From the NCBI GenBank assembly GCA_950295325.1, contig OX485804.1, positions 64,264,533-64,324,532 of the forward strand: DNA of 60,000 bases. The letters run 5' to 3'. Shown here piece by piece: positions 11,122 to 23,124 of the stretch. The translations under genes were made by a program, and so were the position numbers. The notes below the pieces were generated by a model. That model made no database searches, was not told the DNA's origin, and saw only the letters and a program-made list of their open reading frames with translations. The stretch comes from Polytrichum commune (lineage: Eukaryota; Streptophyta; Polytrichopsida; Polytrichales; Polytrichaceae). Position 1 is the first letter of the stretch; every line of letters starts with the position of its first letter.

Positions 11122-14054
11122 CGAGGTGGCCACACGCCTCATGTGTTCAATCCAACTAAAAATACATAAATAAGACCTTCAATGCTTGAAAGAGAGGCCA
11201 CAAAGATTCGAAAACATTAAGGTAATATATTTGCAGTCTTGATGTGTGCCTAACTTTGAGAAGCGTGTATCCAAGGTTGGTCTCATTTTGTTTTTTGGTT
11301 AAAACCATCCGTTTGGAAATGGAACTTTTAAGCCTTGCAAAACCACCATCCTTGGATCAGAGTTGAAAACAAATGTTTATACCCAATAAAAAGGGGACAA
11401 ACCTTGAAACCAAGCTCCTCAAAGTTAGGCACATGTCAAGGTTGCACCTCTTTTCCCTTGGCTTACCAATCTCCATTTCAAAACTAGCATTTTTAGATGC
11501 ATGTGGCCTCCACTGATGCCATTCCAGGGTTAAAAGAGGTGAACTTAGTGACCTAGGTTCAAGGGTGTTTTGTTTTTGCAAAGATTAATGTGATTAGAGA
11601 AATGTAATGATATGGTTATGAGTTGTCATAACTTTACTCATCCATAGGGTTTTTTGATTCCTATATTTAGCATACGACATGGGCCTCCACCGCCTTATCT
11701 TCAAGGGAAGAAACTTAGATAGTGGGAAGAAATTGATTTGGTATGAATGGTGAATAGTTCTAGGGTGAACGGTGCTTCCTATGAATATTGTTGAGAATAT
11801 AACTCCAATCTCACTTCAAGTGCCACCGTATGTGTATGAACAATAACTTACTATTGCCACTTTGTTTGTAGGACCACAAAACCAAGACATATTGTTCCAA
11901 GGTCCAATGAACAAACCCAAAAGGTTGAGCAATGTAATGGTTTGTAGTCTATATTTGTCATAGTTGTTTTAGTCAATATACTACAAAAAGTTAGGTAACA
12001 TGGTATGAAACACTCAAGATTGGCAAAACCATTTTGGGAGCAAATGACAACAAATCCATATCAAAACAATGTTTTTGAACAAAACTATTGGGTCTGTATT
12101 CATTTGTTCACAGTGGTTCACTTGAATGGAATTTTTTATATATTTTTGCAATGTCCTAATCTTAAATTGTTGCCTCCAACGAGTCCAAAACTTGTGGGCA
12201 ACAAAAAAGAATGAACCAATAAACCTCCAAACAATGAATGTTCTCTACATACGCCAAAGTACTTCAACTCAAAATTTACATTTGAGCAGGCAATATTTAT
12301 TGCGTGAATTGGCATACTAGGATGTAGAACCATAAATTGGCTTTGTTTTCATGTTGAGCACTGTGAAACACGAGCCATTTTCCAAATGCAGGACTAGTGT
12401 AGGGCCGAGAAATGGCCATGACTGGACAACGCACGCAGTCTGGGTTTAAAAAAATCCACATGCTACATACTTAGCTGGACTTTGAACTTTAATTTTAAGT
12501 TTTCACAATAGGTTGCACATAGAATCACCTATATTTTGCCAAATTTTCATTAACTGGAAGTTTTAAGGTAGTTTGAGGTCGGGTATAACTCCAAAAGCAT
12601 TTAGGGTTAAAGGCATGGACTCTCAACTTCAAATGAATGGATCTTGCGAAATAAATAAATAATTCTTAACTAGTTTTTTTTTTTTTTTTTTTTTTCAAAT
12701 GTAGCTATCATAGATTGACTATCATCTCCATAGGCTTGATCGCAAAAATCAACAACAATTGTCTTCTATGCCTCGTGAAATATTAACATCTTGCTAGACA
12801 TTTTGATAGATTTGCCACATGAAGAACATATAATGGTTGTGACTTCCCATCATTCTATGACATAAATAATCTAAACCAATGGATCGAGTTTCACTATAAA
12901 AAAAATGTTAATTGTATCAATGATTTTCCTCTAAATTTAAGAAACTACTTCTAAATTTAAAATGGGAGGATCAAAAGTATACGTGTGTTTTCTATCCTTA
13001 TGGATGTGATGGAGATGAATGTGACATCACATATTTTGAACAAAGACATTGAAGTTGTCCTTTGATACGCCTTGAGTTTTGGTCGAGAGTATTGGTGAGG
13101 AGTTAGCTGTATTGCATACAAACTTCCATGTTTCATAAGTTTTTGGTGCATGCTTGAAGTGAACATGGAGTTTCAACAAAGAACATTCTATATTAATTTA
13201 TTCAGGGCCAAAGTCATTCATAACATTACTCAATGTACAACTCTTGTTGGGTGGGCCCTTAGAATATATCAATTGAATGTTTGAAAAATTGCTCAGGAAG
13301 ACTCAAATTCAAATTGAACTCCCAACATTCGACTGTTATATTATGAGGGCCCATGTTGTTGCGTAATGTTATGTTTGGCATGACAAGAAGCGCTAAATGA
13401 ACTAAACCCTAAACCATCCGTAAAATCGTCCTCCTTGATTATGCTAAAATTGTTCCAATTGAACAACGCTAAATACATCCATATCACTTATGCTAAAGTG
13501 AACTTCAAAAATGGCCATAAATGCTCTCCGGGCTATACATAGAGCAAATGAACTCATTAATGTGACCTTTGAGTAGTGTGACCTCTTGTGTTCACTTGCG
13601 GTTTCAAATTACTGGAATTAGAGTAAAATTTACTTATTGATATTTACTTACATAAGTGTGTATGCTAATATAGATATTAGGGCCTAGGATGTTCACCAGA
13701 AATTAGTTAACATAAAACTCCATCACTTTTGTATTGCATTTATTTTGGTCCAATTAAACAACTACTACTACTACTACAAGAAATCTTAGGTAGGTTGCTC
13801 ATTTTTAGGTCAAGGAGCCACATGTAGAATTTGTGTGTTTTGATGGACACTACCTGAGGTTCTTTTTGTCATTTCTAATCAACCTTAAAATATGTTTTTT
13901 AATAATAAAAATTTCTTGGTTCCTACAGGTTGGTGTAATTTTTGTATGTTTTACCCTATAGTAAGTTCACTTAAGTTCCTTGGTTTTCCTTCTAAGACTA
14001 GTGAAGGAAATGCTTGATATGCAAAAGGCATTTTCCTAATGCTCATAAATGCAA
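11122..14054. other. no gene recognised
   Basis: AT-rich sequence with short scattered frames below 75 codons. It holds the only long A/T homopolymer of the window (T22 at 12674-12695). Confidence 0.6.
12674..12695. repeat. poly(T) run, 22 bp
   Basis: Longest A/T homopolymer in the window. No retroelement body is visible on either side, so it need not be a poly(A) tail scar. Confidence 0.9.
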
Positions 14055-14056
14055 TA

Positions 14057-14275
14057 CTCCCTCAGTCCCAAAATGATTGTCCATATTTTTAACTTTGGTG
14101 AGTTTAAGGTCCGTTGACCATTGACCGAGTAGTTGAAAGTTGCAATGTCAAAAGACTTCTTGGTACAAAAATATTTGACTTTGAACTTCAAATTTTGAGC
14201 CATGCATATTAACTGGACAATCATTTTGGGACAAAAAAACCGGGAAGTAGGACAATCATTTTGGGACGGAGGAAG
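14057..14275 (+). mobile_element. Stowaway-like MITE (Tc1/mariner type)
   Basis: Starts CTCCCTCAGTCCCAAAATG after a TA dinucleotide and ends with the inverted counterpart, CATTTTGGGACGGAGGAAG, followed by TA. The CTCCCTC start and TA duplication are the classic Stowaway signature of flowering plants. It is 219 bp and non-coding. The right end is duplicated: GGACAATCATTTTGGGAC occurs at about 14214-14231 and again at about 14250-14267, so the element carries two successive copies of its 3' end. Confidence 0.85.
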
Positions 14276-14869
14276 TAACATCCAAGAGAGTGGTTGTTGC
14301 ATCTAAGAAAAAATAAAGTCAACTAAATATCGTTACACAAAGACTCCCTATCACAACCCCAATGAAGACAAATGCTTGCTCAATTACAAAAGCCATAGCT
14401 TTACATGCACAAAATCTCACATGCTTACATACCATGGCAATCATGAAACCCTCCCAACAACAAATTGAGCGCCACAAATGCATCAATATCATTCTTTGGT
14501 GAGGTGCAAGACAACTATGTGGAACCATAGACATATTTTGCCCAACCCATACAACATAGATCAAACCCAAAAAGTGTTTCTAAGCACAATACTATTATTT
14601 CTCAAATGTTCATCCACAATACATAATATTACATCCAATATATTTCATCCACCCACTCCTAGCCAATATCCAAGGATAACTTTGAATTTTCAATTCCCCT
14701 AACTTAATGACTTCCCCCTATATTTGTATTCTAAAAAAATCAAAAATATTTCAAAAATGGTCCACATCACGTTTGTTCAATCCTTGTGAAAGAACCTTGG
14801 AAACCCTAGTTAAATCTATATTTACATACACTAAATCTAATGTAGTTGTAACTTTCAAGACATGAAATC

Positions 14870-15260
14870 TTCATCATACAATAACTATGAGATATTCTTA
14901 TCATATCCCATTAAGGTAGATGTGCCTAGTTCAGTTATCGATCTTAGTTGGGCATCAATATTTGGGTTGTATGTGGTTATGTGTGGCTCCAAGGATGGAT
15001 ACCAAAAAGACATGTGTTTAAAAGAGAATGGACTCTATGTTTGGAATATGATAACCATTCTAGCCTCATTAGGCACCATAATTGGGAGGACTTATATCAC
15101 CATCTAATGAATACAAGAACCTTCACTTTGAGAATGAATACAATTGTCATATGAGCTAAGGAAATTATGAGAGGAGTAGCTATGGCCTTAGCTTGGATTT
15201 GCTAACCATCCTTTACTAATCACATGTTTAAAAAGCCAAAAAGAATTGGGCTAGTCGGGA
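14870..15260 (+). repeat. dispersed repeat family B, long copy
   Basis: One of the longest copies of family B. Landmarks include GTATGTGGTTATGTGTGGCT, AAGACATGTGTTTAAAAGAG, ATGATAACCATTCTAG, CTTCACTTTGAGAATGAAT and GGGCTAGTCGGGA. The same order occurs at 23.1-23.46 and 26.3-26.6 kb. The short frames inside are not conserved between copies. Confidence 0.6.
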
Positions 15261-15335
15261 ATAAGTAACCATTTAAGAACCCCCTGCTTTAGCATGGGAA
15301 AAAATTAATGTAATTTGTTGTGGGTCACGCTACTA

Positions 15336-15839
15336 CAGTAATCTCCCACTTAAGCATGCACTTTGAACTGGAGTTGTTGGTGCGCACTTAGTTGGTAGGT
15401 GTGTACTTTACTCATATCGCTTTCTAGATCCTCTAATTCAATGAATCGCGACAGGAAACGGACGAAACCCAAGGCAACCTGCTTGACCGAAGCCCAACGA
15501 TGTGAAATCATGGTTGAATTTGAAAGTGCTACCGACTTCAAAGGCATTGAAGCTCTATAGAGAACTGTCCTTGACATCGATGGCCAATTGCTTTGCTCTA
15601 ATGTTTAAACGGAAGCTGAACAAATGTATGATGAACTTGACGATCGTTTGAGACGTTTCAACAAAATGTTAATAAACTGGCATTGAATGTCAAGCGTAAA
15701 AAATTCATGCATTCGCGGCAAACGACTCTACATGACATGTTCAAACAATAAAGTATGAACTTTGATTTTTGTCAAAAGAATTGCGCACTTAACTGGGATG
15801 CGTACTTAAACAGGTGCGCACTTAAGCGGGAGATTACTG
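15336..15839 (+). mobile_element. pogo/Tigger-like non-autonomous transposon (504 bp)
   Basis: The left end is CAGTAATCTCCCACTTAAG. The right end in reverse complement is CAGTAATCTCCCGCTTAAG. The inverted repeats continue to about 26 bp, and TA flanks both sides. CAGT ends with a TA duplication are typical of the pogo branch of Tc1/mariner, as in plant Emigrant-type elements. Motifs of the type GCGCACTTA recur near both ends (about 15378, 15783, 15806 and 15816), possibly as transposase-binding repeats. The middle retains a small coding relic, annotated separately. The rest of the transposase is missing. Confidence 0.75.
15441..15560 (+). pseudogene. transposase N-terminal relic inside the pogo-like element
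   Basis: A 39-codon frame starts with basic residues (NRDRKRTKPKA) and then reads LTEAQRCEIMVEFESA before a stop. A basic start followed by LTxAQRxEI resembles the start of the CENP-B/Psq helix-turn-helix DNA-binding domain of pogo/Tigger transposases. That domain normally runs about 50 residues and is followed by a second helix-turn-helix and a DDE catalytic core, neither of which is present here. The position inside an element with pogo-type ends supports the reading. Similarity was judged from memory, so this is a hypothesis. Confidence 0.45.
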
Positions 15840-15841
15840 TA

Positions 15842-16350
15842 ATGGGAGAGAGAACAACATACGAACGCACCTCTCATCCATCCAACATAAAAACTAGAAT
15901 CCCTATAGGTTTGTTGCCGATTCATATCAAATGACCTCAAGTACACTAATTCAAGGTCTTTAAAACTAATTTCAGTGCACAATTAACTTAGAAAAGAAAC
16001 CTCCATGTTGCATGCTATTTCAAGGCTTTTATATTGGAGGTATGGAAGGTACGCTAGTATATGATAATTCCCTCTCTCCTCACTAATGGACTCAAAAATG
16101 TAATGGCCAACTATTACAAAGGAAACTACCCCAACTTACCTCCTACAATGTTGCACTTCTATTCGGTAATTTGGTAAGGGAATAATATAATACTACAGAA
16201 AAGGGACTCTGCTTATGAATAAGTGGGATATGATTGGGGATAGCGTATCCCACATTTCTTGATTTTTGCAAGTGTCAAGGAATCCCTTTATTCTGCCTAA
16301 GAAAGTGGTTCCTTTGTTGGGAGGGAGCCAGCCGGACCAAAATCCTTAAC
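15842..16350. other. no gene recognised
   Basis: Short intergenic stretch between two transposons. It contains a small inverted motif built on GTGGGATA and TATCCCAC at about 16221-16254, but no coding sequence I can support. Confidence 0.55.
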
Positions 16351-16353
16351 TTA

Positions 16354-16857
16354 TGGCCACTTCACACACAAGCCAAGAGCCGTGACCATGAAATTGTGAG
16401 AGCCCAAAACAAAGTGTCCAAAGGCCGTCCCAACACACCTCCGTAATCATGTAGTGTGGTCACGGACCCTCAAGTGTAGTGTGAAGTCATATGTGATCAG
16501 GCCCTCACCCAAATGCTATTTCAATGAATTTCTATTCATGCGGGTCCTCACACATGATGAAACAGAATAAAATAAAGCAATTGTTGTGAGTGTTTGGAGT
16601 GTCACGGTCTCCCAGTTTTGTGTTAGGCCTACCTCCAAGAGGTCGTTTTTGAAAATAGTCCAAGTGACCATGACACATGATTCATTCGATGCTAGGTAAG
16701 AATCCATGTAGACTTTACATCCATCATGCATTCACATACTCCATTGGTCCCTCAAGCGTAGAGTGAAGTGAACTTGGACCAGCTCCGCCGTTTCCACCAA
16801 CAAGAGTGCTTGAAGCGTAATGGTCACGGGCTCTCAGTCTCGTGTGTGAAGTGGCCC
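16354..16857 (+). mobile_element. Harbinger/Tourist-like MITE (about 504 bp)
   Basis: The left end reads TGGCCACTTCACACACAAG. The right end in reverse complement reads GGGCCACTTCACACACGAG. The inverted repeats extend about 38 bp, to GTGACCAT. The flanks are TTA on the left and TTG on the right, a near-match to the 3-bp TTA duplication of PIF/Harbinger. The end motif GGGCCRCTTCACA is shared with the element at 20756-21335, so the two are related. Motifs of the type CCCTCAAGYGTAG recur inside. Non-coding. Confidence 0.65.
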
Positions 16858-16860
16858 TTG

Positions 16861-17295
16861 ATTAACTTCCACTACACTTTTTTATCTAATTAGTGTGGGC
16901 TACCATTAGGAGTTACGTGTTGCAAACACTTTTTACTATCGCTATCATTTTTCACCCAACTAGGTTATATACTATTCTCCATGTGCATACCAACTACTTA
17001 TGTTATTTGGGTAAACAATGATACTCTCCGTAATATGTTATAACAATGCTTAACTCCAAACTTTAACCCACACCGATTACACCAAATAGTGTAGTAGCTA
17101 GGCCGTGGTTTTTAGAGTGGAGGAAGGTGGAAGTGCCCTACTAGAAATACGAAAAAGCTCGGTCTTAACGAGCAATTTTATCCAAACCCACCCTTGTGAT
17201 GCATAGAATGTAGGGGACCAACTGTGTTGGAACCGTCATTGTGTCCGAATAACATGGGCCCCCGATGAACATCGGATTTTACACTTTCCTAGGAT
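16861..17295. other. no gene recognised
   Basis: Intergenic. I see nothing beyond short chance frames. Confidence 0.55.
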
Positions 17296-17297
17296 TA

Positions 17298-17555
17298 GTA
17301 GCATGGAATCCCGGCATCCTACGTCACGGCAACGGTAAATTGGAGCTCAGTTAGTGGCCAACATCCACCGTTCCGGTACCCCTATTGCTTGAATTAGTGT
17401 GGCTTTGGAACAAGGGTTATGTTTTTCCTTCGGACTAGCATGGAAACCCCGGTATATACTACGTCACATCGACGGTAAGTGGAGCTTGTTTAGTGTGAAA
17501 ATCCACCATTCCGGTATCCTACATGCGATTTAGTGTGGCTTTCAATCAAGGTGGG
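17298..17555 (+). repeat. two-unit direct tandem repeat, period about 138 bp
   Basis: Two adjacent diverged units, about 17298-17414 and 17436-17553. Each has the order TAGCATGGAA, CCCCGG or CCCGGC, CTACGTCAC, ACGGTAA, TGGAGCT, ATCCACC, TTCCGGTA, TTTAGTGTGGCTTT or ATTAGTGTGGCTTT, and CAAGG. Unit identity is roughly 75% by eye. No third unit was seen. Confidence 0.7.
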
Positions 17556-20500
17556 ATTACATTAGGATTCACGTCTAAGAAACTTGGGGTCCAAAGTACT
17601 TGAGAATGAATCTTGTTTTTATGCTCAGACCCAAACTCAAATGTTGGCTTCATAAACTGGGAGGGAGTATTTTCTTGAGTGAGGACCACCAAGGTTTGGC
17701 GGGAAAGTGATGCTACAACATCGTTACGTTATTTATCATACCGTGGACCAAATATCTAGTGTGAATTCCTTGGGTCCAAATTGTTGTTCTCAACCAATAA
17801 GGGAGAGTTTCCATGTAGGCCGCTCGCCCAACAGATTCTAGCGTGAATAAGGACAAACCCGCCCAAATGTAGAGGGAATCTAGTGGGGGTGGGGTTTGTA
17901 TGTGCCAGCTAGCTACTCCCATCTTCTCAAACCCTGCTCACCTACTAACCTCCTCTTCCTCCTTCCAAAACCAGTCTTCAAAACCTTTGGTGACCGGCAC
18001 ATGTAGGTTGAAGATTCTTTAGTGAAAGCATGAAAGTCTAGCAGCCCGTGTCCACTATCCTCCACATTCTAGCAAACCGCCAGAATGTGGTTGGATGACA
18101 GCTTGTGCTTAAGTACATGCGAGCACGTCCAACCCACTATTTTCTCGAATCTAGTAGGCGTGCGGCCTACATGGAGACTCATGCCCCGATCACACCAAAC
18201 TTTCCGTCCAGTTCCAACTGTGAAATTGCTAGAGATTATGTTGAGAAATAAATGTTGGCCCACCATTTTTCACCCTATTACAACCGTAGATGCTGACGGA
18301 TGGTACCATAAGTGACCGGTGTCATGAGCCTCAGGGAGCCTAAGCTTGATTGTGGAGCTTCTTTGGTCTTGGACCCTAGTGGGTATCCACCATTAATATG
18401 CCACCTACATACCGTGGACGACAATATTTTACTCCTTAAGATTGTTGTGTTGTTTTGTCATAAATTATGAAAACCTCTTGTCTTAATGTCATTTGTCCAA
18501 TTGTGTACGCCACTTATCATTATTTCGGAACCACTTGTCACAAATTTCTCCTCTCGACTTGTCAACAATGTTACGTACCTTGGCAAGTTCATCGATTCGC
18601 ATTTGCCAACGTACACGGTAAATTGTGTGGCCCACGATAACAAATACTAGTGGAGAAAGAAAGGGATACTATTGGCAACATTGAATGCATACCACAATAT
18701 TCGTTGTGGTGTTTATTGTTGTGGGTCAACGATGAATAAATAGTGTGGCCCACACTAAATCATGTGTGTGTAGTGTGGTCAACATGTCGGTCGTGCATAG
18801 CAGGTTGATTGGCTTGGAGGGAACTCAAGTGCATGCCGATGAGCCTCGGGAAAGTAGTTGTTATTGCGTGCTCGTGTTGGACCAAAATGGACCCGGTCTA
18901 GATGGCCTTCAATTACAGTTGCCGTGATGGGGAGACATTGGAACATGGGATTCCATGCTAATCCGAAGTTCGGTAATCTTGTTGTGGCTCTTATTGTACC
19001 CGTGTGCATCTACTTGATTAACACCAAAAGAAGAAGAAGAAGAAGAAGAAGAAGAAGACATCAATGCGGTGAAAGTGAGGTAGGTGGTTCTAAAACCACC
19101 AAGCAACCAAAATCCAAGTTTCAACTCCTTAAAAGCTTGCACTACTAGATCATATTGAGTATGTGAATGTCCACCACATAACTATATTAAGTAGTGCATA
19201 TTCAATTTGAATGTGCACTAGCCATAGCATCTATGGGTGTATATTCACGGGGTCCATTTGAACGAACGCACACTACTTAATAATGTTACGCATTTGGAAA
19301 TTGGGTCCTGGTGGTTATTTTGGGTCATCTATCGATAAAATTTTGAACCTTTATAGCTTTGGCATGCATAATTCAAACAAAACATACTTGCATGTGTTGT
19401 AAACTCCATGGTAATTATTTAACGATAACCATTTGAAGCTTTTTATCTAATGCTTATATATATAGCTGACTTTTCAAAACTTTTACAAAGTTCGAACTTT
19501 CTCCTTTCAGAGGCCAAATCCTTCAATTTCTTCCTCTTTACAATACAAGGGTGGGTGGGTGGGAACATCCACAAGACTCTTTCTACGTCTCTTGCATCTT
19601 CGTATGTGATAGCATAGTACCACGTTGCATAATAGAGTCATTTGCATAATGTCTCATTGTATGTGTTATACCACATATACACCTTGTACACCTAGTTTGC
19701 CTTGCAAGAATATATGTATATATTTTTTGGATTTTTTGCTATCATATGGTATTCATCGCCCAATGTTTGATTTTGACTATCCCATGCTTTGGAAGTTAAT
19801 TGCCAACCTTTTTGCCTCTCTATCAAGTACGTCTAACTAGATCACCACATGTATGTTGTACTTACTAAGGAGATGTACCTAGTAACCTCAACCAATATAT
19901 GTGCATAAAATGTCATGATCACAATACATCACTTTATTGACTGTGTGAAGGGCCTACCTCGCCTGTGCCCATGCAACCAACCAACAAACAATTGAGGATT
20001 AGTTACGTACACAAGATAAACAACAGTAGGACCCAATTGTTATCCATGTGGCACACACTTAATCCATTTCAAATGCACCAAAATGTTTCAAAATACAACA
20101 CTCATTTCCAAACAACATATGGGTGTTTAACATGTTCCTTGGCCATGATTGGGTTACTCCAAGTAGAATACCCCTCTTGGTGATGAACCCTAGTAATTCT
20201 TACTTCATGCACGTATTTATTACCCTAATGTGTATACACAAAGTTCGCCGCACCTCTCACTTGCATGAATGGTATAAAAAAAAGGTTATTTTTAGGGTTA
20301 AGGGCTTATATTGGAGTACTTACATATAGTAAGTTCTCGTAACCCTATTTTTACTTCATTCATTTATATCTCTATTACATCCATTCCATGATAAGTATGA
20401 TTTCTTTCCATGTATGTAGACATAGTATCATCTGAGTTTATATCATCTATTTTACGTAGATGACCTTTGCTAGGTCTATTAATGTAAGAGTTTAAACTTG

Positions 20501-20750
20501 AATTTTTATGTAACATGACATTAATCAGGAACTAGAGAGAGAGAGAGATTAAAGCAAAAAATCTAGCACCATCTACCCTAAGAGGTGATGGACCTTAAAA
20601 GACATCCCAACCTACCCTCCACTCAAAATTGAAAAACCATATACAAGGTTGGAGGAGCTGTATGTTGAGAATACCACCAACCCTTGGAAAAATAAACAAT
20701 CATTAGAAACGGAGAAATGGGACTTTTGAGTTAAGCCTTCACATACATTA
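17556..20750. other. no gene recognised; microsatellite and a possible Stowaway end
   Basis: A lone GGGAGGGAGTA at about 17660 resembles a Stowaway right end, but I found no partner. An (AAG)10 microsatellite lies at 19028-19058 and explains the serine-rich or arginine-rich frames there. Imperfect inverted segments around 19173 and 19263 share TTAAGTAGTG or CACTACTTAA. No coding region I can support. Confidence 0.5.
19028..19058. repeat. (AAG)n microsatellite
   Basis: About ten AAG units. Translation in either direction gives homopolymeric arginine, lysine or serine, which makes the overlapping open frames artefactual. Confidence 0.95.
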
Positions 20751-20755
20751 TATTA

Positions 20756-21335
20756 GGGCCGCTTCACAATATGGCCGTCCAAGTCGAGAGGTTGTGGGAT
20801 TGAATGGCCAAACTTTGTTGAGAGTTCAAAGAAATGGGCTGAAAATAGCCAATAAAATATAAGAATTGGAGCCTTCGGCCGGGCATTCTGTGAAGCTTCC
20901 AAAGGCCAAGTCCAAAGTCCAAACCTTTGGCCATGAACTCTCACGGCCTCTTGACTTGAACGGCCATAGTGTGAAGCCTCCAAAGGCCAAGCCCAAAGTC
21001 CAAAGGTAGAAGGAGCATCCCACTTGATTCCCTGTCCAAAAAAAACCCTCCAATCTAACGGCCAGGATCTTGTCAATTTTTTTATTTTTTTATGAAAAAA
21101 AATCGACAACCTCTCAACCATAGTTTGGGTTTCCATTCCTATCCAACCCAAACTTCCTTTGAGAGTCCGTCACCTTGGTCAAAAAGTATCGCCATGTAGG
21201 CATTTTGGAGAGCGACCACCTTTGGACTTTGGCCTCTAGTGTGAAGGGTCGAGAGGCCCGAACACTTGGTTTCTTACTATATGATTGGTGAAAATCAATA
21301 GCCTCTCAACCTTCGGCCGTAGTGTGAAGCGGCCC
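20756..21335 (+). mobile_element. Harbinger/Tourist-like element (580 bp) with internal repeats
   Basis: Left end GGGCCGCTTCACAATATGG and right end, in reverse complement, GGGCCGCTTCACACTACGG, flanked on both sides by TTA (20753-20755 and 21336-21338). This is the PIF/Harbinger pattern. The interior carries repeated pieces of the end: the order TGTGAAGC, then TCCAAAGGCCAAG, then CCAAAGTCCAAA occurs at about 20890-20925 and about 20971-21005, and TAGTGTGAAG with GTCGAGAGG recurs near both ends. The 132-codon minus-strand frame spans the repeats and gives a repetitive peptide. I do not regard it as a gene. Confidence 0.75.
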
Positions 21336-21386
21336 TTAGACAAATCATTATGTGTTGTCCATTTGAGTCCCCTTCGGGGGAAAATA

Positions 21387-21390
<4 letters not shown>

Positions 21391-21421
<31 letters not shown>

Positions 21422-21456
21422 GAAGAAGAAGAAGAAGAAGAAGAAGAAGAAGAAAG
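21391..21456. repeat. compound (CA)15-(AGA)12 microsatellite
   Basis: Thirty bases of CA alternation change without a gap to about 36 bases of AGA. It sits 55 bp beyond the end of a Harbinger-like element. Confidence 0.95.
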
Positions 21457-22700
21457 TTTTAGACCCGTTTTTTTAAAGGCCACATAGAAAATTTATTGTG
21501 TGTGTATGGAACAAATTGAACGACACAATTAATGCAGAAGGAAAGCATCCAATTGTGAGGCAAAAACCAACATTGGGACCCCCAAAGGGAAGCTAAGAGA
21601 ACACACCTCTAGCCAAACGTTTTCTATTCCATGAGAAAATCATAGTGGGCATGTAAGCAATCAACTATTTGATGCATCAAACAACAACAAAGCTTTCAAG
21701 AATACTATGATGGACAAACGCTCCCCCCAACAAACTCTTCATCCACACTAGTCCTTTGGACCAGGGTTCCTCTTTCTTTGGTGGACAAATAGAGGAGCAA
21801 TCCTAAGCTCCTCCAAAATTCGCCAAGCAATACTACTATAACCCAATTAAATCTTCCAAATCACTTATTGAAATTTCAAGATCAGCCATTAAGCCTAAAT
21901 AGGGAAGAGGTCATTCAACTCTCTCCAAATAAACCAAGGGTGAAGTTACACAAAGAGACCTGAATCCTGTTAAACTTGTGGCATTTTCACTTTATTTTCC
22001 CATAGATTGCAATAGTTGCATCCGATGCTAATGTTGGTGATGATAACCCTTTCAATAAGAGTTTGTTTTGAGGTTTCATGACGCAAACTCTCACACCCTC
22101 AAAATGTGGGCCTCGTATTTCCAAGTTTTCCCAACTCCGCTCTTTGCATATTTGACATTTTCTTGCTCCAAAAGAGCCAAGAATACTTTAGCATAGGATA
22201 GTATGAAGCTCAAACAACGTACATGGAGTTGAGGAAAAGTGGGAGTATGGATGGGAAACAAAGATTCTTGGATGGGCTTCCTAGTAGGAAACACGGTCCC
22301 AAACAAAACGGCTTTGTTAAATCACATGCCCAATGTAGACCCCTCATGGATTGGTCATGCTCTCACTACAAGTATGTTGTCTAGAACCGTGTTGTTTGAA
22401 ACCATGTTGTTCACTAGTGACTAGACATGTTTGATATGGTCGTGGAAAAAAAACAAGGAATATGGTTCGAGCTTTTGTACATTCTACATAGAATATGGAA
22501 ATCGTGTTGTCTACATACATTCAAGCATCATGGATGAGGTTCAAACAAGTCCCTATAGGTTCTGGGCTCATTCATTCCAACCAGATCCCACTTCATTGAC
22601 TTGGGGTGTTTGATTCCACTTTTGGAGTCAATTATTCCAAAAATAAAATTTCTATGGAGTTATTTATTATGGGCATATCTTTCTAATATGTGTACATGTT
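21457..22700. other. no gene recognised
   Basis: Intergenic sequence with short frames of about 60-70 codons only. No repeat ends were found. Confidence 0.55.
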
Positions 22701-22704
22701 TGGG

Positions 22705-22990
22705 TAGACACTTCAAGAAACATGACTAGAGGTTCGTGCTGCTACTCAAACTCGTCCATTGGGAAAGCATAAATGTAGTAAACTATTCCCATAACCTAGA
22801 AATGTGTATTTCATAGATGGTTTAACTCCAAAAATGGCATCAAGAGCCCAAAGTAGTTATGTGGAACCCAATTGATAATTGATTGGCCCCCAACATATAA
22901 AAAGCTTGTGTTTACTAGAGGCCCTTCATCCACAATGGATGAATTTACATCAAACACCATGAAGCTCAACCCAAGCATTGGTGTATACCA
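22705..22990 (+). mobile_element. MITE-like repeat family C
   Basis: Right end contains CCTTCATCCACAATGGATGA, then ACACCATGAAGCTCAACCC. The left end has a decayed GTAGACACTTCAAG followed by ACTCGTCCATTGGG, its inverted counterpart. A 108-codon minus-strand frame (22811-23137) crosses it and is not conserved in other copies. Confidence 0.5.
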
Positions 22991-23124
22991 ATGTAGTATC
23001 TCATCCATCCGAATCAAATGCCTACCTCCTTTAGATTTCAGGTTAAAACATCGCAATTGGGTCCCACTACTAGGTTGACATGGGCAATCACCTAGAGTTT
23101 GCCACACATGGCTCTCATAAATGC

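Noticed and set aside
17655-17672. GGGAGGGAGTA as a second Stowaway element
   Set aside because: Only one end is visible. No inverted CTCCCTC partner lies within 500 bp.
18858-19148. Frames with poly-arginine or poly-serine
   Set aside because: Produced by the (AAG)n microsatellite.
20753-21151. 132-codon minus-strand frame with a repeated peptide (FGLWTWPLEAS-like)
   Set aside because: The peptide repetition mirrors the DNA repeats inside a Harbinger-like element. No transposase motif is present.
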